DNA of 10,884 bases, from assembly GCA_030145435.1 (NCBI GenBank), contig JAQYVQ010000211.1, forward strand, positions 1-10,884. The letters are read 5' to 3'. Position 1 is the first letter of the stretch, and each line of letters opens with the position of its first letter. This DNA is from Syntrophobacteria bacterium (GTDB lineage Bacteria > Desulfobacterota > DSWW01). Shown in pieces: positions 5,527 to 10,884 of this stretch. The translations under genes were made by a program, and so were the position numbers. A model generated the notes under the pieces. It was given only the letters and a program-made list of their open reading frames with translations. It was not told where the DNA came from and ran no database searches.

Positions 5527-6673
5527 TGAGTTTCAGGAAGTTCTTTACCAGGAAGGGATTGAAGGTGGTTCCTTTTTCCGACTCGAGGACGTCGATGATC
5601 TGTTCCAGGGGCTTGGGCTCCCTGTAGCACCGCCTGCTGCGCATGGCATCGAACACATCGGAAATGATGAGCATCTGGCTTACGATGTTGGGTCTCCAGT
5701 TCTGAGCAATGTGGGGATAGCCGGACCCGTCAAATCGAAGGTGGTGTTCCAGGGAGGCGAGCACGGAGAGCTTCGGCACCCCCTCCAGGCCAAGGATGTA
5801 GCGAGCCCCTCGAACGGTGTGGCTCTCCATAATGGAACGCTCCTCAGGTGTCAGTGCGCCCGGTTTCGACAAGATCTCTTCGGGAATGAGCAACTTGCCC
5901 GCATCGTGCAGGGCGGACGCCATTCCGATCTCGTAGAGCTTGTCCCCTTGGAAGCCCAGGGATTCGGCCTGGCTCATCGTCAAGATGCACACATTGACCA
6001 CATGGGTGAAGGTGTACTCGTCCGCGGACTTGAGCGACGCCAGCATGCGGATCGGGCTGACACCGTGTGCGAAGGCCCTGGCGAAGGTGTCGACCACCTC
6101 TCCCAGCCCCCTCGCGCTGAACGTCTGTTGACGTGCGATCTTGTCGTAGATCTCTTTGATGTCCTCGAGCCTGGCCCGGCAGAGGGTGTTCATGGCAGCG
6201 ATCTGTTCCTCTTGCTCTTCCGACAGAGGTCCATCGATGGCCTGTACGTCACCGAAGTCGACCCGAATGTCGAGCTTGCCCAGCTTGACGTGGTCCCGGC
6301 CGCGGACCGACCCTTGATCCGTGGCGATCAGGTCTCGCAGGAAACCCTGAAGCTCCTCCTTGGTGATGTTGGAAACAAAGGTCACCCTTTCGATCGCCGC
6401 CTCGCGAATGGTCCGGATGAACTGGTCGAAGTGAGGCCCCACGTCCGGGAGAGGTCTCTGATCGGAGACGACACGGTCGTTGACCAGCAGAAGGGTCGTC
6501 TCCTCCTTGTTCAGGAGGAATTTCGTGAGCTCGAAGTGCGCGGTCTCGACGTACTTCTGCACCTGCGGGTGCTGATCCGGGTACAACCGCATGCTGGTGA
6601 TTGCGCCGCTCAAGTTCGCGACCACGTCATGGATTTCGCTGTGCGGATCGAATTGCAGCGCTTCCATCGACAT
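5516..6673 (-). CDS. HD-GYP domain phosphodiesterase with novel N-terminal domain
   Basis: This 385-residue cytoplasmic protein has a C-terminal HD-GYP domain, which hydrolyses cyclic di-GMP or related cyclic dinucleotides. Predicted metal ligands are intact (numbering from this start): His224, His256-Asp257 (LHDAGK), His285, His310-His311 (EHHLRFDGSGYP) and Asp339. The GYP triplet is at 318-320. The usual HHE is HHL. Residues of roughly 15-140 form a separate domain (LYPDQHPQVQK, then RVTFVSNITKEELQGFL) that aligns with the N-terminal part of the gene just upstream. No receiver or membrane segment is seen. A TTG start at 6679 is possible, but the strong AGGGGAGG at 6681-6688 is 7 bases from the ATG at 6673 and only 1 base from the TTG. 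The gene follows the HEAT-repeat gene with 2 bases between stop and start, so the two are translationally linked. Confidence 0.9.
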   Translation of the reverse strand: MSMEALQFDPHSEIHDVVANLSGAITSMRLYPDQHPQVQKYVETAHFELTKFLLNKEETTLLLVNDRVVSDQRPLPDVGPHFDQFIRTIREAAIERVTFVSNITKEELQGFLRDLIATDQGSVRGRDHVKLGKLDIRVDFGDVQAIDGPLSEEQEEQIAAMNTLCRARLEDIKEIYDKIARQQTFSARGLGEVVDTFARAFAHGVSPIRMLASLKSADEYTFTHVVNVCILTMSQAESLGFQGDKLYEIGMASALHDAGKLLIPEEILSKPGALTPEERSIMESHTVRGARYILGLEGVPKLSVLASLEHHLRFDGSGYPHIAQNWRPNIVSQMLIISDVFDAMRSRRCYREPKPLEQIIDVLESEKGTTFNPFLVKNFLKLIKH

Positions 6674-6675
6674 CC

Positions 6676-9066
6676 TCAAGCCTCCCCTGTTGTGGATGGA
6701 GATTCGATCGGCCCGCCCTCCCGCGTCGGGAGACTCTCCCGGCAGGCGGTTCGAATCCGCGTGTCTTTGGACTGCGAGCCCATTCGGAGGAGAGGGGACA
6801 GCGGAGCGCCTTCATAGAGTCGCAACGACTGAAACAGGAGCAGCTTCAGGTTCGCAAGCTGCTTCGGATACAGGCTGAATTTGGTCCTCGCCAGCCGCTC
6901 GAGCGCCGGAATCGCACTGGCATGCCCGATTCTTCCAAGGGCCTCGATGAGTCTCCCGTTCCTCACGTAGTCCGCCCGGAAGAAGGAAAAGGTCCTCACC
7001 ATGGAAGCCAGGTCCTGTGCAAGGTCAGCTACCCTGCACATCCCCGCGATTTCGATCACCCGGAGCTGGTCCTCCGCATTTTTCAGTTTGAGGAACTTCC
7101 GGAGCAGATCGGTCGATTCGGGATCCTGGAACCGGACGAGCGTCTCGAGGATTTCCATCTGGATCTGCCGATCGTCACGAAGCAGGAGTGGCCGCAGCTC
7201 CGGGACCAGGTCGTGGGTGCCTAGCCGGCGGACCAGGCGGATCAGACGGATGAGCGGAGGACCCCCGCGAGTCGTTATTTCCTGCCTGGCAATCTCGGCC
7301 ACGCGGTTCGAAAAGATCGCCAACAGATTGAGCAGGTGCTGGTCGCCTTCCGATTGCTCCCGGTTGAGGTAGAGGTTGAGGGCCTGGGGCACGATGTCCG
7401 GACCGATGGCCGTGAGAAAGGCCTGTGCCTTGCCATCCTGACCGTTCCTCCATTTGTCGAAGGCAGCGAGTGCCTTGGAGAGGAACGTGGGGTATCGGAA
7501 TCGCTGCAGCGAACCCTCTGCGATCGAGCGCATGGCCGGGTTGGGCTTGTCCCGTACGTGCCGCTGGAGCGTATTCAGGATCTCGAGAGGAACGGTAAAC
7601 TCGCCCTCTCCAATCAGGTCGTTGGCGATGCGAAACGTCTTGGCCGCGTAGTCCTTGTATTCGTCCTCGCTGGGATCCCCTTCCATGAAGGCGAGCAGAG
7701 CCCGAGCAATCTGTGCGTCGAGATGGCGGGATTCGAGAGAGTCTACCTCATCTTTGATTTCTTCGGGCAGGGGCAGCCCCTCCGGTGGACGGGCGCCATC
7801 CTGGGACAGAGCCTTGAGGGTCTCGCCGTAGTCGGAGGTTACGTAGGTCTCGTAGGCCTCCCGGTCGAAGAGATCGAGAATCTCCTTGCGCTGCCTCGGA
7901 TCAGAAGACTCGAACTGGCTCGCCGTCGGGTTCGCAGGGCCGTCGAATGCGCTCGACTCCTTGACTTGGGCGATCTTCTGGACGAGGTTCAGGAGAGTCG
8001 GGGAAATCTCGCTTCCCTGCTTGTTGGCGTGCCGCAGCATCTCGAGAATGAGCCCGTGCGACATCCCACTCAAGAGATTTTCCACCATGGGGCTGTCGCC
8101 CTGTACTGCACACTGTTGGTAGGTGGCGTCGAGAAACTGGTGTCGGATGGTGGGCTGGAGTTCCTCGAGAAGGGCGCTCAGATTCCTGAGGTTTGCCACA
8201 CGATACGTCTGGTTGTCCCCGCCGGAGGCCGGGTCCTGGTTGAGATGTTCCTCCACGGTCTGTTCGTAACTGTCGAGTGCCATCTGGTGGTCGAGGCGGT
8301 TTTCGTTCAGATACGCGGCGATGACGCGAGGCGCGTAGTCGTTCGCACTTCGCAAGGGGATTCCCTTCTCCGTATCTGTCAGTGTGCCGAGAATGAGGTG
8401 GGTCACAAAGCCGCCCCAGAGCGAATCGTTCTCATCGGAGGCCTTTCCACGGGGGCGCCTCTGAATCTCCTCTTCTTCTGTGTGCAGGAATTTGCTGTAG
8501 TCGATGCACTGCACCCGGATGTGACGAACCTCTTCGTTGGCAAGGGCCTTTTCGATTCCCCCCTCCGCTCGGACCCGTTCCGGGTCGCCCGCGATCACCC
8601 GCAGGAAGGCCGCCAGCTCCTCGGACGACAGGCCTTGCCGGAAATAGGCGACCGCAATATCGTGATCGCGCAGGATGGAAGAGAATTCTTTGCAGATCGC
8701 ATCCTTCAGCTTGGTCGAATCCCGGCCCACAATGAGGCCGTCCTTATCCGAGCCGATCGCCATCTCGGGCCGTGAGCTGAGGATCTCGTCCCAGGTCGTT
8801 CGGGCCCGATCGAGGCTTTTTTGGATCTGGTTGTGGCCGGCCGGGTACATGAGAATCGTCTTGCGCGTGGCACTGAGCTCGGCAAGGGCGCGAGCGAGCA
8901 GTTTCTCGTCGGAAAGCGTCTGCCCTTGAGACCCTGATGAGGGGAGGGGATCCTGTTTTCGCTGTACTCGATCACCCTGGTCCATGGCGTTCGTAGGGGT
9001 CCTCTTGCTGGTTGTCGCCTGGTCGGCCCGAGCGCGAAGCAGGCCCGACTCTGCTTCGCCGGGCAT
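6676..9066 (-). CDS. Large HEAT-repeat protein sharing an N-terminal domain with the HD-GYP protein
   Basis: This 796-residue protein has no predicted catalytic motif. The first 50 residues are polar and probably disordered. Residues of about 55-180 (LMYPAGHNQIQKSLDRA, then VAYFRQGLSSEELAAFLRVI) match the N-terminal domain of the downstream HD-GYP protein, with shared YP..H..(V/I)QK and (I/L)(T/S).EEL..FL blocks. The middle is helical with no family recognised. The C-terminal 240 residues or so show alternating amphipathic helix pairs typical of HEAT repeats (for example DLVPELRPLLLRDDRQIQMEILETLVRF and SAIPALERLARTKF), a fold used for protein binding. No signal peptide or membrane span is seen. 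GAGGAA at 9073-9078 is 6 bases before the ATG. It is probably a scaffold or regulator acting with the HD-GYP enzyme encoded by the next gene. The function is unknown. Confidence 0.85.
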   Translation of the reverse strand: MPGEAESGLLRARADQATTSKRTPTNAMDQGDRVQRKQDPLPSSGSQGQTLSDEKLLARALAELSATRKTILMYPAGHNQIQKSLDRARTTWDEILSSRPEMAIGSDKDGLIVGRDSTKLKDAICKEFSSILRDHDIAVAYFRQGLSSEELAAFLRVIAGDPERVRAEGGIEKALANEEVRHIRVQCIDYSKFLHTEEEEIQRRPRGKASDENDSLWGGFVTHLILGTLTDTEKGIPLRSANDYAPRVIAAYLNENRLDHQMALDSYEQTVEEHLNQDPASGGDNQTYRVANLRNLSALLEELQPTIRHQFLDATYQQCAVQGDSPMVENLLSGMSHGLILEMLRHANKQGSEISPTLLNLVQKIAQVKESSAFDGPANPTASQFESSDPRQRKEILDLFDREAYETYVTSDYGETLKALSQDGARPPEGLPLPEEIKDEVDSLESRHLDAQIARALLAFMEGDPSEDEYKDYAAKTFRIANDLIGEGEFTVPLEILNTLQRHVRDKPNPAMRSIAEGSLQRFRYPTFLSKALAAFDKWRNGQDGKAQAFLTAIGPDIVPQALNLYLNREQSEGDQHLLNLLAIFSNRVAEIARQEITTRGGPPLIRLIRLVRRLGTHDLVPELRPLLLRDDRQIQMEILETLVRFQDPESTDLLRKFLKLKNAEDQLRVIEIAGMCRVADLAQDLASMVRTFSFFRADYVRNGRLIEALGRIGHASAIPALERLARTKFSLYPKQLANLKLLLFQSLRLYEGAPLSPLLRMGSQSKDTRIRTACRESLPTREGGPIESPSTTGEA
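6681..6688 (-). promoter_or_regulatory. Ribosome binding site of the HD-GYP gene
   Basis: AGGGGAGG on the minus strand lies inside the end of the HEAT-repeat gene, 7 bases before the ATG at 6673. It decides that start over the upstream TTG at 6679. Confidence 0.7.
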
Positions 9067-9079
9067 GTCACGTTCCTCG

Positions 9080-9094
9080 GCCCTTCGAAAGGGC
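9080..9094 (-). promoter_or_regulatory. Short hairpin just upstream of the HEAT-repeat gene's ribosome site
   Basis: GCCCTT-CGA-AAGGGC can form a 6-bp GC-rich stem in the minus-strand transcript. It ends 1 base before the GAGGAA ribosome site (9073-9078). It could influence initiation, but no regulator or ligand is indicated. The rest of the 105-base gap to the upstream SDR gene holds an AT-rich inverted repeat (GAGAAAA at 9135-9141 with TTTTCTC at 9150-9156), too weak to call a terminator. Confidence 0.25.
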
Positions 9095-9171
9095 GGAGAC
9101 GGACCACTCCCACAGGAAGAAAATCGGCTAAGGGGAGAAAAAATATGAGTTTTCTCTGGATTTTGGAAAGG

Positions 9172-10521
9172 CTACAGTTCGTCCTGCCTTGGGATCCAGC
9201 GGTTCCTCTGGTACCAGGCCAGGGTCTTGTCCCAGCCCCTCCGAAACTTCGGGTACTTCAGCCGAAAACCCAGACCCAGCAGCTTGCGGTTGTCCACCAC
9301 GAGATCCCCCCTTCCGAGCGGTAGCGTGGGCTGATCCTTCCCGGCCAGGAGCACCTTGTTCAAGCGGTGGGTCCGGACCAGCCTTTCCCACAGGATGTTG
9401 CTGAGCTTGCCCAGGGGATTGAAGATCTCGCCCGTCTGGTCGTAGGGGAGAATGGACTGGAGGAGCGTGCTGGGGGGATAGGGAACGCCCGGCTCGAGGG
9501 GTCTCAGGCCGTAGGCCTCCATTGCCTCGTTCAGGAAGTGGCCGAAGGGCATCGGATCCTTGCCGGCCACGTTGAATACACCCCCGTAAGCCTTGGGCTG
9601 TAAGAGGAGGAAGACAGCGGCGTGGGCCACGTCGTCCCCGTGGACCAGGCTGACTCGCGGGCCGCCGGAAAGGGGGATGTAGTAGGGGCCCAGGGTTCTT
9701 ACCAGTGGGGGAAGCGTGGCCAGGCAAGCCATGGAGGCCATGCATCCGGGCCCGTAGACCGACGCGGGCCTGATGACGGTCACGGACGGCAGACCGGGCA
9801 GCGCTTCCTCCAGGACGAGGCTTTCCAGCTCGATCTGGGTCTCCTCGTATTCATCCCTTGCTTCCAACGCCATCTCCTCGTTGACAGGGCCATGGTGTCG
9901 CCCATAGAGGCTGGAGGAGGTGATCAGGATGAAACGCTTGATACGTTGTTCCCTTGCCAGCCGGTACAGGGTCCGGGTCGCGTGCACGGGTGACGGCCCC
10001 GGAGCGCCGTAGAGGGGCTTGCCGTCCGCATGGATGCCCGGATGGAAGACTGCGTCCACCCCCTCCAGACAGGAGGCGGCAAACGCGGGGTCGGAGAGAT
10101 CGCCTTGCTTGAGAGCCAGGTTGTTCTTGTCGGCCAGAGCTTGGATCTCAGGGCCTTTGCTGTCCACGGCGATCACCGAATAGCCGTCCCGGAGGAGCTG
10201 CTGGATCAGAAAGCTCCCGACGCATCCCCTCGCGCCTGTCACGAGCGCGGTCGAGATTTCGTCTTTCAGGGTCTTGCTGAAGGGCACCATCTTCGGGGTT
10301 GCCGCCTTCTTTCGGGCCACCGGCTTACGGGCCTGAGGGGCTCGCTTGGTTTTGGACGGGGTCGCCTTCTTCTCCTTGGTCGCAGCAGCTCGGGGCTTGG
10401 TGGCACGTTTCGGCTCGGCAGGGGACGCCTTCTTCTTTGCAGCGGATTTCCGGGGAGGTGCGGCGGCCTTCTTCTTCGCTTTGGGTGCGCTCTTGACGCG
10501 TTTCAGCTTCTTCTTTCCCAT
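9172..10521 (-). CDS. SDR/NAD-dependent epimerase-like protein with a basic histone-H1-like N-terminal tail
   Basis: This 449-residue protein has two parts. Residues 1-78 or so are low-complexity Lys/Ala/Pro/Arg (KKKAAAPP, SAAKKKAS and similar), with about 24 lysines, resembling histone-H1-like or AlgP-like nucleic-acid-binding tails. From about residue 90 an extended short-chain dehydrogenase domain begins: the NAD motif GARGCVG at 96-102, GDLSDP near 140, ITSSSLYG near 200-207, and VIRPASVYGPG. The catalytic tyrosine Tyr225 is present, but the YxxxK lysine is Gln229 (YEETQ; the codon reads CAG). The domain resembles nucleotide-sugar epimerases and 3-beta-hydroxysteroid dehydrogenase-like proteins. 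An ATG at 10551 would add 10 residues but has no ribosome site; the ATG at 10521 has GAGGAA 8 bases upstream. It is separated by 105 bases from the next gene on the same strand. Confidence 0.82.
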   Translation of the reverse strand: MGKKKLKRVKSAPKAKKKAAAPPRKSAAKKKASPAEPKRATKPRAAATKEKKATPSKTKRAPQARKPVARKKAATPKMVPFSKTLKDEISTALVTGARGCVGSFLIQQLLRDGYSVIAVDSKGPEIQALADKNNLALKQGDLSDPAFAASCLEGVDAVFHPGIHADGKPLYGAPGPSPVHATRTLYRLAREQRIKRFILITSSSLYGRHHGPVNEEMALEARDEYEETQIELESLVLEEALPGLPSVTVIRPASVYGPGCMASMACLATLPPLVRTLGPYYIPLSGGPRVSLVHGDDVAHAAVFLLLQPKAYGGVFNVAGKDPMPFGHFLNEAMEAYGLRPLEPGVPYPPSTLLQSILPYDQTGEIFNPLGKLSNILWERLVRTHRLNKVLLAGKDQPTLPLGRGDLVVDNRKLLGLGFRLKYPKFRRGWDKTLAWYQRNRWIPRQDEL

Positions 10522-10529
10522 AACAAGGT

Positions 10530-10535
10530 TTCCTC
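10530..10535 (-). promoter_or_regulatory. Ribosome binding site choosing the start of the SDR gene
   Basis: GAGGAA on the minus strand is 8 bases before the ATG at 10521. The alternative ATG at 10549-10551 has only an A-rich stretch before it, so the shorter protein is preferred. Confidence 0.65.
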
Positions 10536-10550
10536 GTTCCCCCGGGTTCA

Positions 10551-10579
10551 TTGACTTTTTAGGTGCATTTAGGTATATA
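10551..10579 (+). promoter_or_regulatory. Candidate sigma70-type promoter for the cytochrome c gene
   Basis: TTGACT (10551-10556, 5 of 6 matches) is 17 bases from TATATA (10574-10579), within a marked AT-rich stretch between the divergent SDR and cytochrome genes. Transcription would start near 10586, giving a leader of about 65 bases. The registers TATATA at 10576 and TATAAA at 10578 are alternative -10 elements with longer spacers. Confidence 0.45.
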
Positions 10580-10649
10580 TAAAGGCTTACGGATGTTTGA
10601 GTTCTTTTGCTGATATCCTCACGTTGACACGCACTTAGGAGGAGCGCTC

Positions 10650-10884
10650 ATGAGGGATAAAATGCACTTGAAAAAGGGACTTAGCCTTCTGGCGATGTCG
10701 GTGGCCGTGGTGTTTCTCTGGGTCGCACTCTCCGGAGCCGTTATCGAATGCCCTGACGATATCACGATCAACACCGAGGGCTGGCCAAAAGACAAGTACG
10801 AACCCACCAAGCTCTCCCACAAGAAGCACGCTACAGAGTATAAGGTGCAATGCAAGGATTGTCACCATGTGTACAAAGACGGCA
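10650..10884 (+). CDS. Multihaem cytochrome c, class III (c3/c7-like), 5' part only
   Basis: The first 78 codons are visible; the gene continues past the window. The N-terminus MRDKMHLKKG followed by LSLLAMSVAVVFLWVALSGAV is a signal peptide that would export the protein to the periplasm, where haem is attached. Residues 55-73 contain the pattern LSHKKHA, then CKDCHH: a CxxCH haem site at Cys68-Cys71-His72, with His57 or His60 and His73 as likely axial ligands. SHKKHA before the first CxxCH, with an adjacent second histidine, is characteristic of tetrahaem cytochrome c3 and trihaem c7. These small low-potential carriers shuttle electrons to hydrogenases, metals or membrane complexes in sulfate and metal reducers. 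AGGAGG at 10637-10642 is 7 bases before the ATG. The haem number cannot be determined from this fragment. Confidence 0.88.
   Translation, partial: MRDKMHLKKGLSLLAMSVAVVFLWVALSGAVIECPDDITINTEGWPKDKYEPTKLSHKKHATEYKVQCKDCHHVYKDG

Noticed and set aside
5519..6817. 432-codon open frame on the plus strand opposite the HD-GYP gene
   Set aside because: The minus strand has intact HD-GYP metal ligands and a strong ribosome site. The plus-strand translation shows no family features.
7336..8775. 479-codon open frame on the plus strand opposite the HEAT-repeat gene
   Set aside because: The minus-strand protein has helical repeats and a domain shared with its neighbour. The opposite frame lacks a ribosome site and motifs.
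9135..9156. Inverted repeat GAGAAAA/TTTTCTC after the SDR gene as an intrinsic terminator
   Set aside because: The stem is AT-rich and short, and no T-run directly follows a GC stem.

Overview
The window is GC-rich bacterial DNA with tightly packed genes. It looks like a chromosomal segment from a deltaproteobacterium in the broad sense (Desulfobacterota or a relative). The pointers are a class III (cytochrome c3/c7-like) multihaem cytochrome at the right edge, strong AGGAGG-type ribosome sites, an HD-GYP gene beside a HEAT-repeat gene, and intergenic palindromic repeats of a kind I associate with this group. The taxonomic call is inference. No tRNA, rRNA, CRISPR, transposase or phage gene was seen.

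Layout. (1) Bases 1-51 hold one truncated copy of a dispersed palindromic repeat. (2) On the minus strand, a LarE-type sulfur transferase gene (2446-1583) is followed after 21 bases by a medium-chain zinc dehydrogenase with an unusual internal insertion (1561-125). (3) Diverging from larE across an AT-rich promoter region is a plus-strand three-gene operon: a sulfatase-fold hydrolase (2600-3844), a radical SAM enzyme overlapping it by ATGA (3841-4905), and a 92-residue MoaD/ThiS-like protein ending in Gly-Gly (4916-5194). (4) A convergent intergenic region (5195-5515) is almost filled by two palindromic elements, one of which is a second copy of the repeat at the left edge. (5) On the minus strand, an overlapping pair encodes a HEAT-repeat protein (9066-6676) and an HD-GYP phosphodiesterase (6673-5516) that share a related N-terminal domain. 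(6) Upstream on the same strand is an SDR/epimerase-like protein with a long lysine/alanine/proline-rich N-terminal tail and a substituted catalytic lysine (10521-9172). (7) A plus-strand cytochrome c gene begins at 10650 and runs off the window.

How the genes may work together. The left half has a sulfur-handling theme: LarE (ATP-dependent sulfur insertion), a Gly-Gly sulfur-carrier-like protein, a radical SAM enzyme with extra C-terminal cysteines and a sulfatase-like hydrolase, plus a redox dehydrogenase. This could be an undescribed modification or cofactor pathway. No E1-like activating enzyme, LarB/LarC or defined substrate peptide is present in the window, so the proposal rests on neighbourhood only. 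The right half is signalling (HD-GYP plus scaffold), a cell-envelope or nucleotide-sugar-like SDR, and periplasmic electron transfer.
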